Source of the DNA: Collinsella sp. AF02-46-1
Lineage (GTDB): Bacteria > Actinomycetota > Coriobacteriia > Coriobacteriales > Coriobacteriaceae
Assembly (NCBI RefSeq): GCF_003465825.1
Contig: NZ_QSBV01000010.1
Coordinates: forward strand, 1 to 64,000
DNA: 64,000 nucleotides
Direction: 5' to 3'
Both the position numbers and the translations under genes were made by a program. The notes below the pieces were generated by a model. That model was not told the DNA's origin and made no database searches. It saw only the letters and a program-made list of their open reading frames with translations. Position 1 is the stretch's first letter, and each line of letters starts with the position of its first letter. Below are positions 17,745 through 30,200 of this stretch, one piece after another.

Positions 17745-19136
17745 ATGGCATATGACGATAGGGAGACCGGGCTGACGGTTGAGGACCGCGGCTCCAAGTT
17801 GGGTCTTCCCCAAAACCAAGATGCAGAGGCCAATGTACTGGCCGCTATGCTGCTATCGCCCGAGGTGGTCGAAGAGGCCCAGGTCGAGCTGCAGCCCGAT
17901 GACTTCTACCGGCCCATTCATAAGACCATCTATACCGCGATGGTCGATATGTACAACAGCCGCATTCCCATCGACTCCATCTCGCTGATCGATTACCTGC
18001 GAAGCGTCAACAAGCTTGATGCCGTGGGCGGCGAGGCCTACATTTTGGAGTTGATGGGTCAGACCCTGTCGCTCGTCAACTGGCAGCACCATGCCGCTAT
18101 CGTTCGCCGCGATTCGATGCTGCGTGAGCTGATCGGCGCCACCAACGAGATCAACGCGCTGGCCTATAACGCTCCCACCGATACCAAAGAGGTCGTGGAG
18201 CTGGCCGAGAGCAAGTTGCTCAAGGTCACGGCGCGCGAGGTCAAGTCGAGCTACAAGACGCTGACCGAGTTTATGGTCGAGGCCTATAACGAGGCCGAGG
18301 AAGTGTGCCAGGCAGGCGGCCAGGCTGCGGGCGTGCCCACGGGCTTCCCGTCGCTCGACCGCATGCTCATGGGTTTTCGCGAGGGCCAGCTCATCATCAT
18401 CGGCGCCCGCCCTGCTGTGGGTAAGACGTCGTTCGCCCTGAATCTGGCGCTCAACGCTGCCGCGGCCGGTTATACCGTCGGCTTCTTCTCGCTGGAGATG
18501 TCGGGCAAGGAAATTGCCCAGCGTCTGATTTGCGCCTACGCCATGATTTCGATCAGTGACTTCCGCATGGGCCGCATTAGCCCCGAGCAGTGGGCCAATA
18601 TCAACGAGGCCACGCAGACCTTGTCCAAGCTCGATATTCTGATTGACGATACGCCCGGCACCACAGTGACCGAGATTCGCGCCAAGAGCCGCCGCATGCT
18701 CCACAACAAGGAGAAGGCCATCATCATCCTGGACTACCTGCAGCTGGTGAGTCCTCCGCCGGGACGCCGCTCCGAGAGCCGTACCGTCGAGGTCTCCGAG
18801 ATGTCGCGTGGTCTGAAGATCATGGCCAAGGAACTCAAGATCCCGCTCATCGCGCTGTCGCAGCTCTCGCGTCAGGTCGAATCCCGTACCGGCAAGCGCC
18901 CGCAGCTTTCCGACCTTCGTGAATCGGGCTCCATCGAGCAGGACGCCGATATCGTTATGTTCTTGGACCGCTCCGCCGACGAGGCCGAAGCCTCGCGCGA
19001 CGATCGACCCGACGAGGGCGTTACGCGTATCGTCGTGGCCAAGAACCGTTCGGGCCCGATCGGCGACGTCGACCTGATGTTCCTGCCGGCATCCACCAAG
19101 TTCTATGAGCTTGATGGGGCACATGCCGAGGAGTAG
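17745..19136 (+). CDS. dnaB: Replicative DNA helicase DnaB
   Basis: This 463-residue protein is the hexameric 5'-3' fork helicase. The N-terminal domain (about 20-130) binds primase; the RecA-like domain carries Walker A GARPAVGKTSFA near 219-230, Walker B-like IIILDYLQL and the DLRESGSIEQDADIVMFLDR block. ATG 17745 has GAGGA five bases upstream; an in-frame ATG at 17733 lacks a site. No intein is present. Confidence 0.96.
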   Translation: MAYDDRETGLTVEDRGSKLGLPQNQDAEANVLAAMLLSPEVVEEAQVELQPDDFYRPIHKTIYTAMVDMYNSRIPIDSISLIDYLRSVNKLDAVGGEAYILELMGQTLSLVNWQHHAAIVRRDSMLRELIGATNEINALAYNAPTDTKEVVELAESKLLKVTAREVKSSYKTLTEFMVEAYNEAEEVCQAGGQAAGVPTGFPSLDRMLMGFREGQLIIIGARPAVGKTSFALNLALNAAAAGYTVGFFSLEMSGKEIAQRLICAYAMISISDFRMGRISPEQWANINEATQTLSKLDILIDDTPGTTVTEIRAKSRRMLHNKEKAIIILDYLQLVSPPPGRRSESRTVEVSEMSRGLKIMAKELKIPLIALSQLSRQVESRTGKRPQLSDLRESGSIEQDADIVMFLDRSADEAEASRDDRPDEGVTRIVVAKNRSGPIGDVDLMFLPASTKFYELDGAHAEE

Positions 19137-19163
19137 GACAGGCGCCCGTTGCACGGGTATACT
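19135..19163 (+). promoter_or_regulatory. Probable purA promoter
   Basis: AGGACA (19135-19140) and TATACT (19158-19163) are 17 bp apart, overlapping the end of dnaB. Confidence 0.35.
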
Positions 19164-19220
19164 GGGAATGTTTTGTGCTTCTGCGTGCCGGCGTGGCGCG
19201 TAGACAGTCCATGAATGTAA

Positions 19221-20516
<1,296 letters not shown>

Positions 20517-20538
20517 TCGGGACTATTTGGTTATTGCG

Positions 20539-20585
20539 ATATACCCCTTTGCAGCCCAAGCGGGCGGCCGAGGGGTATATTTGCT
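20539..20585 (+). terminator. Hairpin terminator after purA
   Basis: ATATACCCCT (20539-20548) pairs with AGGGGTATAT (20571-20580), with a GC-rich loop and a short T-rich tail. Confidence 0.55.
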
Positions 20586-20634
20586 TGCAAAGGGCTCGCG
20601 CGGAGCGGGCCATTCATCCATAGAGGAGGCACCC

Positions 20635-21939
20635 TTGAAGGCGGACACTCAAACCATCGACATCCTGTTGTTGGGCAGCGGCGGCCGTGAGCATGCTTTG
20701 GCAGCTAAGCTCGCAGCATCACCGCGCGCCGGCAAGCTCTACATCGCGCCGGGCAACGGCGGCACCGCGAGCTGCGGCGAGAACGTTGTTCTCGACGACT
20801 GCGATCCTGCGGCCGTGGCGGCGTTTGCGCAGAGCCACGGATGCGGACTCGTGGTAATTGGCCCCGAGGCTCCGCTCGTGGCGGGCGTGGCCGACGCCGT
20901 GCGCGCGGTGGGTATTCCCTGCTTTGGCCCGGGTGCCGAGGGCGCCCAGATGGAGGGCTCTAAGCTGTTCTCCAAGCAGCTCATGGAGCGCGCGGGCATT
21001 CCGACGGCAGCCTACGGCTCGTTTACCGACGAGGCTTCGGCTCTTGCTTATGTGCGTGAGCAGGGCGCTCCGCTGGTCGTCAAGGCCGACGGCCTTGCCG
21101 CGGGCAAGGGCGTTATCGTGGCGACCGAACTTGAGCAGGCCGAGGAGGCCGTGCGCGAGTGCTTTGGCGGCACCTTTGGCGATGCCGGCAACACCGTGGT
21201 TATCGAGGAGATGCTGACCGGCCCCGAGTGCTCGCTTTTGGCCTTTACCGACGGCAAGACCGTGCGCCCCATGGCCACCTCGCAGGACCACAAGCGCGCG
21301 CTCGAGGGCGACAAGGGCCCCAACACCGGCGGCATGGGTGTCTACAGCCCGGTGCCCATCGTGACCGACGAGGAGCACGCCACCATGGTGAAGGTCATGG
21401 AGCAGACCGTTGCCGAGCTTGCTGCCGAGGGCATCGACTACCGCGGCTGCCTGTACGGCGGCTTTATGCTCACGCCCGCCGGCCCCAAGGTGCTGGAGTT
21501 CAATGCCCGCTTTGGCGACCCCGAGACGCAGGTCGTGCTGCCGCGCCTTAAGAACGACCTGGTCGAGGTCATGCTCGCCTGCGCCAACTGCGAGCTCGAT
21601 CAGATTGAGCTCGACTGGCGTGACGAGTGGGCCGTGGCCGTTGTCCTGACGAGCGCGGGCTATCCCGGCAGCTACGAGAAGGGCAAGGTCATCACTGGTA
21701 TTGAGGATGCCGAGGCCATGGAGAACGTGACCGTGTACCACGCGGGCACTGCCGTGGTGGACGGCCAGCTCGTGACCAATGGTGGCCGCGTGCTTGCCGT
21801 GACCGCTCTGGGTGACACGTTCGAGAACGCTCGCAACCTTGCCTACGAGGCCTGCGAGAAGATTGATTTTGAAGGCAAGACCCTGCGCCACGACATCGGC
21901 CTGCGCGCGCTGCGCGGCCGCGACGCCTGGGATGCCTAA
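20635..21939 (+). CDS. purD: Phosphoribosylamine-glycine ligase
   Basis: This 434-residue enzyme joins glycine to phosphoribosylamine. It has the N-terminal [13 protein letters not shown] motif, ATP-grasp signatures [11 protein letters not shown] and [17 protein letters not shown], and [10 protein letters not shown] for metal binding. The TTG at 20635 is chosen because AGAGGAGG stands just upstream and the conserved N-terminus follows directly. Confidence 0.97.
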   Translation: MKADTQTIDILLLGSGGREHALAAKLAASPRAGKLYIAPGNGGTASCGENVVLDDCDPAAVAAFAQSHGCGLVVIGPEAPLVAGVADAVRAVGIPCFGPGAEGAQMEGSKLFSKQLMERAGIPTAAYGSFTDEASALAYVREQGAPLVVKADGLAAGKGVIVATELEQAEEAVRECFGGTFGDAGNTVVIEEMLTGPECSLLAFTDGKTVRPMATSQDHKRALEGDKGPNTGGMGVYSPVPIVTDEEHATMVKVMEQTVAELAAEGIDYRGCLYGGFMLTPAGPKVLEFNARFGDPETQVVLPRLKNDLVEVMLACANCELDQIELDWRDEWAVAVVLTSAGYPGSYEKGKVITGIEDAEAMENVTVYHAGTAVVDGQLVTNGGRVLAVTALGDTFENARNLAYEACEKIDFEGKTLRHDIGLRALRGRDAWDA

Positions 21940-21960
21940 AATCCGAGAGGAATGAGACGG

Positions 21961-22656
21961 ATGGACGAGAAGAACGAAGAGCTCGTGGATGCGCAGATCG
22001 TTGAAGAGGACAGCCGCATGTATGGGCACGCCGAGGGCGAGCCTGGTGGCGAGGTCGCTGACGAGCCGGCGCTGGTGTTGGGCGACGACGACCCGCACGA
22101 TGTCGAGCTGCACGAGAAGATTCTTTCGGAGGAGTGCGCCTGGAAGGGCAAGATCCTCGACGTCCACCGTCTTGAGGTTGAGCTGCCCAACGGTCGCCGC
22201 AGCGCCCGCGATATCGTTCGCCATCCGGGTGCGGCGGCCGTTGTGGCGCTGACCGAGAGTGGCAAGATCGTACTGGTGCGTCAGTACCGCACCGCCATCG
22301 ACCGCGTGACGGTCGAGATTCCCGCCGGCAAGCTCGATTCAGGTGAGGACCCGCTCGATTGCGCCAAGCGCGAACTGCATGAGGAGACGGGCTTTAGGGC
22401 CGGTCGTATTCGCTTTTTGACGTCGATTGTCACGTCATGCGGTTTTTGCGATGAGATCATCCACATCTACTTGGCTACCAAGCTCGAGTTTGATGCGCCC
22501 AACCCCGATGATGACGAATTCGTCAACGTTGACCTGGTACCACTGCACGAGCTGATCGACGCCGTGCTCGACGGCAAGATCGAAGACGCCAAGACCGTCG
22601 TGGGCGCCTTGGCCTGCGATAGCATCGCGCATCGCCTGGGTGGTTCTGAGCTGTAA
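21961..22656 (+). CDS. NUDIX hydrolase, ADP-ribose pyrophosphatase type
   Basis: This 231-residue enzyme probably hydrolyses ADP-ribose or a related sugar nucleotide. The Nudix box GKLDSGEDPLDCAKRELHEE (about 123-142) is complete. An acidic N-terminal extension of about 50 residues is unusual for the family. ATG 21961 is preferred over 21952, since GAGAGG at 21945-21950 is then at workable spacing. It follows purD by 21 bases and is probably co-transcribed. Confidence 0.88.
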   Translation: MDEKNEELVDAQIVEEDSRMYGHAEGEPGGEVADEPALVLGDDDPHDVELHEKILSEECAWKGKILDVHRLEVELPNGRRSARDIVRHPGAAAVVALTESGKIVLVRQYRTAIDRVTVEIPAGKLDSGEDPLDCAKRELHEETGFRAGRIRFLTSIVTSCGFCDEIIHIYLATKLEFDAPNPDDDEFVNVDLVPLHELIDAVLDGKIEDAKTVVGALACDSIAHRLGGSEL

Positions 22657-22695
22657 CGAGCGGGGATGATCCCGCAGGTTTGTATAAGTCAGCGA

Positions 22696-22793
22696 AAGTG
22701 CTCCATTTGAGACAAGGTGGCCTAAAAGAGGAGGGAAGCGTATGGATATACGCGACCGACGATTGAAGGCCAGATTGTCCAAATGGAGCACTT
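22696..22793. repeat. 98-bp imperfect palindrome upstream of an ABC transporter
   Basis: Left arm AAGTGCTCCATTTGAGACAA (22696-22715) pairs with right arm TTGTCCAAATGGAGCACTT (22775-22793), apart from one unpaired base. Inside lies a good ribosome site before an in-frame ATG at 22742. No second copy is in the window. Confidence 0.8.
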
Positions 22794-22840
22794 GCAGCGT
22801 CGAGACGAAACGCGGTTTGGTAAAACCGCGTAAGGTGATT

Positions 22841-24613
22841 ATGTTTAAGAGGTTTCTTTCTTACTACAAGCCCCAGATGGGGCTTTTTGTTGCTGATACT
22901 GTTTGCGCTTTGGTGCTCGCCGCCATTGACCTGGCGTTTCCCATTATCTTGCGCAATCTGACCGGAGGGTTGTTTACCCAGGGCCAAGCTGCCATTATGC
23001 AGGCGCTCGGTATGATCGCGGTGGGTTTGGTGCTGATGTATATCATCCGTTGCGCCTGCCGCTACTTTGTGAGCTACTGGGGCCACGTGATGGGCGCGCG
23101 CATGGAGTCCAAGATGCGCGAGGACCTGTTTGACCAGTACGAGCGCTTTAGCTTTGCGTACTTCGACCGTAACAGCTCGGGCGACATGATGAGCCGCGTG
23201 GTCAACGACCTGTTCGATATCTGCGAGGCGGTGCATCACGTGCCCGAGTGGATCATCATCTGCGGCATCGAGATTATCGGCTCGTTTGTGATCCTCTTTA
23301 CCATCGCCCCGGTGCTGGCGCTTGCCATGGCTGTGGTGACAGCAGCGTTTGCGGTCATCATGTTTTGGCAGAACATGCGCATGCGCGAGGTCTTTAGCGA
23401 CAATCGCAAAAAAATCAGCGGCATCAATGCGCAGCTGCAGGATTCGCTGGCGGGCATGCGCGTGGTCAAGAGCTTTGCCAATGAGGAGACCGAGCGCTCT
23501 AAGTTCCGCGCCTCCAACAATCGCTACCTTTCGTCCAAGGAGAACATGTATCACGCCATGGGCGTCTATACTGCGACGTATGGCCTGCTCTCGGGCGTGC
23601 TGTACGTGATCGTGGTGCTGCTGGGTGGTTGGCTCGTTGCCCAGGGTCAGCTGCAGGCGGTCGATATGGCAACCTTCGCGCTCTACATTTCGCTGTTCTG
23701 CACGCCGCTCGAGACACTCGTCAATTCGGCCGAAATGTATCAGAAGGCCATCGCTGGCTTTAAGCGTATGGACGAGGTGCTCTCGACCGCGCCGGATATC
23801 CAGGACAAGCCGGGCGCCACGGATCTGCAGGTGACCGCCGGCGCCGTGGATTATCACGACGTGTGCTTTAACTACGAGGACGTTGAGCTGGGCGAGGGCG
23901 ATGCCGAAGAGCGTCCCGTTATCGACCATATGAATCTGTCCATCAAGCCCGGGCAGACCATCGCTTTGGTTGGCCCTTCGGGCGGTGGCAAGTCCACGAC
24001 CTGTTCGCTGCTGCCGCGCTTTTATGACGTGGCTGCCGGATCCATTAGCATCGACGGCCAGGACGTGCGCGATGTGACGCAGCAGAGCCTGCGCCGCGCC
24101 ATCGGCCTGGTGCAGCAGGATGTCTATCTATTTGACGGTACGATTGGCGAGAACATCGCCTATGGCAAGCCGGGCGCTACGGCTGAAGAGATCGCCGAGG
24201 CCGCCCGTCGCGCCAACATCGATGCCTTTATCGAGTCGCTTCCACAGGGCTATGACACGGTCGTGGGCGAGCGCGGCAGCCGTCTTTCGGGCGGACAGAA
24301 GCAGCGTGTTGCCATCGCGCGAGTGTTTCTCAAGAACCCCAAGATCCTGATTTTGGACGAGGCGACGAGTGCTTTGGATAACGAGAGCGAGGAGGCGGTG
24401 CAGGAGTCGCTCGAAGAGCTGGCACGCGGCCGCACCACGATTATCATCGCCCACCGTCTTTCGACCATTAAGCATGCCGATGAGATTGCGACCGTTGAGC
24501 ATGGTCGCGTTGTGGAGCGTGGCACGCACGAGGTGCTTCTCGCCCGTGGCGGCACTTATGCCCGTTACTATCGAATGCAGTTCGAAGGTGCGCGTGCGCA
24601 CGAGCTCGACTGA
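22841..24613 (+). CDS. ABC exporter, fused membrane and ATPase domains
   Basis: This 590-residue half-transporter has six membrane helices (about 15-310) and an ATPase domain with Walker A GPSGGGKST (about 378-386), LSGGQ (about 483) and Walker B ILILDEATSALD. It probably works as a homodimer exporting a lipid, peptide or drug. I place the start at ATG 22841 because MFKRFLSYYKPQ matches usual family N-termini and AAGGTGA precedes it. An alternative ATG at 22742 with GAGGAGGG would add 33 residues encoded by the palindrome. Confidence 0.9.
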   Translation: MFKRFLSYYKPQMGLFVADTVCALVLAAIDLAFPIILRNLTGGLFTQGQAAIMQALGMIAVGLVLMYIIRCACRYFVSYWGHVMGARMESKMREDLFDQYERFSFAYFDRNSSGDMMSRVVNDLFDICEAVHHVPEWIIICGIEIIGSFVILFTIAPVLALAMAVVTAAFAVIMFWQNMRMREVFSDNRKKISGINAQLQDSLAGMRVVKSFANEETERSKFRASNNRYLSSKENMYHAMGVYTATYGLLSGVLYVIVVLLGGWLVAQGQLQAVDMATFALYISLFCTPLETLVNSAEMYQKAIAGFKRMDEVLSTAPDIQDKPGATDLQVTAGAVDYHDVCFNYEDVELGEGDAEERPVIDHMNLSIKPGQTIALVGPSGGGKSTTCSLLPRFYDVAAGSISIDGQDVRDVTQQSLRRAIGLVQQDVYLFDGTIGENIAYGKPGATAEEIAEAARRANIDAFIESLPQGYDTVVGERGSRLSGGQKQRVAIARVFLKNPKILILDEATSALDNESEEAVQESLEELARGRTTIIIAHRLSTIKHADEIATVEHGRVVERGTHEVLLARGGTYARYYRMQFEGARAHELD

Positions 24614-24632
24614 TTGATATGACAGGAAGTTT

Positions 24633-25598
24633 ATGGCTGACAAGAACCCTTTGACTCCGGAAGAAGTGACGGAGTTATTCTCCGAAATCGATGCATCCGG
24701 TGTCTTGGATCCCACGCTTGCCAAAAAGCGAACCGAGCGCATGCGTGAGAAGGAGGCTGCGGCCAAGCGCGGTGACAAAGCGGCGCTAGCGCAGCTGCGC
24801 AGCGAGGACCGCGCGAGCCAGGCAAAACATATCGACCCGCTGTCCGAGGACGACCCTTCGGGCTCGCAGGTGAGCCATACCATTACGAAGACCGCCATGG
24901 CCGTGGTCATTGGCATCTTGGTGCTGATTGTGGGCATGCAGATTGGCTACGGCGTGATGCGACGCCTGAACACCGCCAACCTGTCCGAGAGCGTTTCGGT
25001 GGATACCGTTTCGACGGCGCTGAAGGGCGGCCTTGAGTGGGGCAACGGCTTTACGCAGTTTCCGCTCGATTTTTCTGTCGATGAGGCCGATGAGCGTACG
25101 GGCACGGTCGAGGTAACGGTGCTGGATACGTCGTCTGCCAATGAGCTCGAACTGCTGTCCAATGGTCAGATCCAGGCCGCGGCGCTTGCGACCAACGCGC
25201 TGCTCAACGATAAGATCGACCGCGTGGTGTATAACGTGCATGCCTATATCGACGAGGATAGCAACATTCAACACGATTCCTTCTTTGGCATGTTTCCCGC
25301 GCGGGGTCATCAGAGCGCCATTTTGACGTTTGTGTGGACCAAGAGCTCATCGACTGCCACGAACATCGACTGGAAGATGCATATCGTGAGCATGGACGAC
25401 ACCATTGCCGAGCGCATTCAAAAACAGGTGAACTCGGTTTCGTCGCTGATCGAGGACCCGGTGGTGAGCCAGACCAAGATTGACGAGGAAAAGGCCGAAC
25501 GTGACCTGGAGCATCGTCTGCATAGCCGCGAGATTTTCCGCGGCGGCAAGCCCGACCGAACGCCGTCCGATCTGCTGGAACAGGACAAGAAAAAATAA
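24633..25598 (+). CDS. Membrane-anchored protein of unknown function
   Basis: I do not recognise this family. The 321-residue protein has a charged cytoplasmic N-terminus (1-85), one membrane helix (about 86-108, TAMAVVIGILVLIVGMQIGY), and an extracytoplasmic domain (110-290) with mixed beta content, ending in a charged tail. It starts 19 bases after the ABC exporter behind AGGAAG and is probably co-transcribed with it. Confidence 0.75.
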   Translation: MADKNPLTPEEVTELFSEIDASGVLDPTLAKKRTERMREKEAAAKRGDKAALAQLRSEDRASQAKHIDPLSEDDPSGSQVSHTITKTAMAVVIGILVLIVGMQIGYGVMRRLNTANLSESVSVDTVSTALKGGLEWGNGFTQFPLDFSVDEADERTGTVEVTVLDTSSANELELLSNGQIQAAALATNALLNDKIDRVVYNVHAYIDEDSNIQHDSFFGMFPARGHQSAILTFVWTKSSSTATNIDWKMHIVSMDDTIAERIQKQVNSVSSLIEDPVVSQTKIDEEKAERDLEHRLHSREIFRGGKPDRTPSDLLEQDKKK

Positions 25599-25604
25599 GA
25601 CGCC

Positions 25605-25645
25605 ATCATCCCGTGTGAGCCACAAGCCCCGCGGGATGATTTTTC
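25605..25645 (+). terminator. Terminator after the ABC exporter unit
   Basis: ATCATCCCG (25605-25613) pairs with CGGGATGAT (25632-25640), followed by TTTTT. Confidence 0.75.
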
Positions 25646-25661
25646 TGGGACGGGGATTAAA

Positions 25662-25747
25662 TAATCATTATGCATAGAAAGTCATAATTATCATTTCGTA
25701 AACAATTTGATGAAATTAACGCCATGAGGCATGCTTGCGGTTACAAT
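25662..25747 (+). promoter_or_regulatory. Candidate carAB control region
   Basis: An AT-rich stretch (25662-25696) contains TGCATAGAAAGTCA, which resembles an ArgR half-box pair, and TACAAT (25742-25747) is a likely -10. Arginine control of carAB would be sensible, but no arg genes are here and the match is loose. Confidence 0.3.
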
Positions 25748-25805
25748 ACCGCGAGGCCTAACTACACACCTTTAAGCCGGTCCTGTGAGACCGGGAAGGA
25801 GAATT

Positions 25806-27251
25806 ATGGCGAACAACCATACCGCGGGCGCTGCCGCCCGCACCTTCGCGCCCAGCGAGCTTTGCCAGCGTATGCTGGCCAAAACCAGCAAGGGCACCTG
25901 CGGTCCCTGTATCCTGTATCTTGAGGATGGGACCATTTTTTATGGACGTGCATGCGGCGCCGAGGGCACCGCGACCGGCGAAGTCTGCTTCAACACCTCG
26001 CTTGAGGGCTACTTTGAGGTCATGACCGACCCGAGTTATGCCGGCCAAATTGTAACCATGACCTATCCGCAGATCGGCAATTACGGTATCGACGAGACCG
26101 ATGTCCAGTCGGCCTTCCCCGGCGACGCCGTGCGCCCTGCGAGCGCTCCGGCTATGCGCGGCATGATCGTTCGCGACATGTGCGCCACGCCTTCTAACTG
26201 GCGCTCGGCCGTCAGCGTGCCGGAGTACCTGCGCGCTCACGGCATCGTCGCTATCGAGGGTGTCGACACCCGCGCTCTGGTGCGCCATCTGCGCGACAAT
26301 GGTTCCAAGATGGGCATTATCTCGACAGAGATCTTCGACGTCGACGAGCTCGCCGAGCGTCTGGACGCAGCGCCCACGCTGGTGGGCGAGAACCTGGTCA
26401 AGACCGTGAGCTGTCCCGCGCCTCACGAGTTTGTGGCCGCCGACCTGCCTGCCACGCATGGCTTTGCGCTTGTGGCTGCCGCTTCTGCCCGTCACAAAGT
26501 GGTCGCCTACGACTGCGGTGTGAAGCGCGGTATTCTGGAGGGCCTGGTCCGTGCCGGCTGCGACCTCACCGTCGTGCCGTGGGATACGCCCGCGAGTGAG
26601 GTGCTCGACATGAATCCTGATGGCGTCTTTTTGTCCAACGGCCCCGGCGACCCCGATGCCGTGGTGGAGACCTACGAGCAGGTGCAGCAGCTGATCGGCA
26701 AGGTGCCGGTCTTTGGTATTTGCCTGGGTCACCAGATGATCAGCTTGGCCTGCGGCGCCCAAATGGAAAAGCTTAAGTTCGGTCACCGCGGTGGCAACCA
26801 GCCGGTCATGAACCTGGTAAGCCGTCGCGTGGAGATCACCGCGCAAAACCATGGCTTTGGCCTGCTGTTCCCCAGCTTGGGCAAGCTTGTCCCCGAGCTT
26901 TCCGGCGGCGAGACCGAGCATGCGGCCGATGGAGATCTGCGCGTCTGGGTGCGCCGCGGCATCGCGCCGGTCGTGATGAACGAGCGCTTTGGCCGCATTC
27001 GCCTGACGCATGTGAACCTTAACGACGGCACCGCCGAGGGTATCCAGCTGCTCGACGCCCCGTGCTTCTCGGTCCAGTACCACCCCGAGGCCTCGCCTGG
27101 CCCCACCGATGCCCACTATCTCTTTACCGCCTTTACGCGACTCATGGACGGCGAGGAGAACTACCTGGACATCGACACCGCGAAGGACCGCCTCGCCGGC
27201 TGGAATTTCGCCGACGATGGTTCCGCTGAAACCGAGACCGAGGAGAACTAA
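25806..27251 (+). CDS. carA: Carbamoyl-phosphate synthase small chain
   Basis: This glutaminase subunit frees ammonia from glutamine for CarB. The N-terminal domain has [21 protein letters not shown] and the class I amidotransferase domain has GICLGHQM with nucleophile Cys near residue 306 and YHPEASPGP with catalytic His-Glu near 426. At 481 residues it is some 100 longer than common CarA; part is an insertion after ITAQNHGFG, with [20 protein letters not shown] and more, and part a short N-terminal extension. The start follows AAGGAG. carB begins one base after its stop. Confidence 0.96.
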   Translation: MANNHTAGAAARTFAPSELCQRMLAKTSKGTCGPCILYLEDGTIFYGRACGAEGTATGEVCFNTSLEGYFEVMTDPSYAGQIVTMTYPQIGNYGIDETDVQSAFPGDAVRPASAPAMRGMIVRDMCATPSNWRSAVSVPEYLRAHGIVAIEGVDTRALVRHLRDNGSKMGIISTEIFDVDELAERLDAAPTLVGENLVKTVSCPAPHEFVAADLPATHGFALVAAASARHKVVAYDCGVKRGILEGLVRAGCDLTVVPWDTPASEVLDMNPDGVFLSNGPGDPDAVVETYEQVQQLIGKVPVFGICLGHQMISLACGAQMEKLKFGHRGGNQPVMNLVSRRVEITAQNHGFGLLFPSLGKLVPELSGGETEHAADGDLRVWVRRGIAPVVMNERFGRIRLTHVNLNDGTAEGIQLLDAPCFSVQYHPEASPGPTDAHYLFTAFTRLMDGEENYLDIDTAKDRLAGWNFADDGSAETETEEN

Positions 27252-27252
27252 C

Positions 27253-30200
27253 ATGCCGAAACGTACTGACATCAAGCGTATCCTCGTTATTGGTTCGGGC
27301 CCTATCGTCATTGGCCAGGCCTGCGAGTTCGACTACTCCGGCGCCCAAGCCTGCAAGGTGCTCAAGGAGGATGGCTTTGAGGTCATCCTGGTCAACTCCA
27401 ATCCGGCGACCATCATGACTGATCCGGGCTTGGCCGACCGCACCTATGTCGAGCCCATCACCGCCGAATTTATCGAGCGCGTGATCAAAAAGGAGCGCCC
27501 GGACGCGCTGCTGCCCACGCTGGGCGGCCAGACCGGTCTGAATGCCGCCGTCGAGCTGGCAAAGGACGGTACGCTCGACAAGTACGGTGTCGAGATGATC
27601 GGCTGCGACCTGGCCGCCATCGAGCGTGGCGAGGACCGTAAGCTCTTTAACGAGGCCATGGCCGAGATCGGCCTGGAGGTCGCGCGCTCGGGCTATGCCT
27701 ACAGCGTGGCTGACGCCGAGGCCATCGCCGAGCGCGTGGGATATCCCTGCGTGCTGCGCCCGAGCTTTACCCTCGGCGGTGCCGGTGGCGGCATCGCGCA
27801 CACCCACGAGGAGCTCGTCTCCATTGTGAGCCAGGGCCTTGAGCTCTCGCCCGCCCACGAGGTGCTGGTCGAGGAGTCCATCGAGGGTTGGAAAGAGTAC
27901 GAGATGGAGGTCATGCGTGACCATGCCGGCAACGGCATCATCGTGTGCTCCATCGAGAACCTCGACCCCATGGGAGTGCATACCGGCGACTCCATCACCG
28001 TGGCCCCGGCGCAGACCCTGAGTGACCTTGAGTACCAGCGCATGCGTGTCGCCTCGCTTGCCATCTTGGAGAAGATCGGCGTCGAGACCGGCGGCTCTAA
28101 CGTGCAGTTTGCCGTGAACCCCCAGACCGGCCGCCTGATCGTCATCGAGATGAACCCGCGCGTGAGCCGCTCGTCCGCATTGGCCTCCAAGGCCACGGGC
28201 TTCCCCATCGCCAAGGCTGCTGCTCGCCTGGCCGTTGGCTATACGCTCGACGAGATCGTCAATGACATCACCAAGGCCACGCCTGCCTGCTTTGAGCCCA
28301 CGATCGACTACTGCGTGGTCAAGGTGCCGCGTTTTGCCTTCGAGAAGTTCAAGGGCACCGACCCCACACTCACCACGCGCATGAAGGCCGTGGGCGAGAT
28401 CATGGCGATCGGCCGCACCTTTGAGGAGGCCTTCGGCAAGGCCATGCGCTCGCTGGAGGACGGTCACCAGGGCATCTGCGCCGGTGGCAAGGAGGGTGCC
28501 GACAAGCTGAGCGACGACGAGCTCGCTCAGGCCGTGGCAACCCCGACCGAGCACCGCATCTTCTTTGTGGTCGAGGCCCTGCGCCGTGGCTGGGACATCG
28601 CCCACATCCATGCCATCTGCGGTATCGATCCGTGGTACCTCAACCGTATCAACGACATGGTGCAGGTCCAGGAGAGCATCCGCGGCCTGCGTGTGGAGGA
28701 TATCGACGCCGACGCGATGCGCCTGCTCAAGCAGTACGGCACGAGCGACGCCGAGATTGCCGCGCTGACCGGCTCGGACGAGCGCTTTGTGCGCGCCTAT
28801 CGCAAGGGTCTGGGCGTGGTTCCCAGCATGAAGACGGTCGATACCTGCGCTGCGGAGTTTTCGAGCGCCACGGAGTACCACTACAAGACGTACGAGAACA
28901 TCTACCGCACGAGCCCGGATGCCAAGAAGTGCGTGGCTCCCGACGAGACCACGCCGGCGGACAAGCCCAAGGCGATGATCCTGGGCGCCGGCCCCAACCG
29001 CATTGGCCAAGGTATCGAGTTCGATTACTGCTGCGTGCACGCGAGCTACGCACTGGCGGCTCGCGGCTTCGAGACCATCATGGTCAACTGCAACCCCGAG
29101 ACCGTTTCGACTGACTACGACACCTCGGACCGCTTGTACTTTGAGCCGCTCACCTACGAGGACGTCATGGACGTTATCGATGTCGAGCGCCCCGACGGCG
29201 TCGTGGTGACGCTCGGCGGCCAGACTCCGCTTAAGCTGGCGCGCATGCTCGAGGAGAGCGGCGTGAACATTATGGGCACCAAGCCCGATGCCATCGACTT
29301 TGCCGAGGACCGCGAGCGCTTCGCCGCTCTGCTCGACAAGCTGGGCATCATGTACCCGCCGGCGGGCCAGGCCACCTCGTTTGAGGAGGCCGAGGCCGTG
29401 GCCGCGCACATCGGCTATCCGCTGCTGGTGCGCCCGAGCTATGTGCTGGGCGGCCGCGGCATGATGATCGCCTACGATGCCGAGCATCTGCGCGATTACA
29501 TGGCCGAGGCTGCGCGCATTAGCCCCGACTACCCGGTGTACCTGGACCGCTTCCTGGAGGGTGCGATCGAGTCCGACGTCGACGCCCTGTGCGATGGCGA
29601 AGAGGTATACATCGGCGGCATCCTGGAGCATATCGAGGAAGCCGGTATTCACTCCGGCGACTCCGCGACCTGCATCCCGCCGTTCAGCTTTAGCGAGAGC
29701 CTGCAGGCGAAGCTCCGCGAGACCACGCGCCGCATCGCGATGGCGCTGGGAGTCCGCGGTCTGGTCAACGTGCAATATGCCATCAAGGGCGAGACCGTCT
29801 ACGTGATCGAGGCCAACCCGCGCGCCAGCCGTACCGTGCCGTTTATCTCCAAGGCCACCGGCGTGCCGCTGGCCAAATGCGCGGCGCGCATCATGGCAGG
29901 CGATTCCATCGCGAGCTTGGGCCTGCCGAGCGACGAACGTCAGCTGGACTGGTTCTGCATGAAGGAAGCCGTCATGCCCTGGGGTCGTTTCCCGGGCGCC
30001 GACGTCATCCTGGGGCCCGAGATGAAGTCGACGGGCGAGGTCATGGGTATCGCTAAGAGCTATCCCGAGGCATACGCCAAGACGCAGCTGGCGATCGACT
30101 ACAAGCTGCCCGACCCGAGCGCCGGCAAGGTATTCATCAGCGTGTGCGACCGCGACAAGCGCCACATCCTTTCGGTCGCGCGTATCCTGCGTTACCTGGG

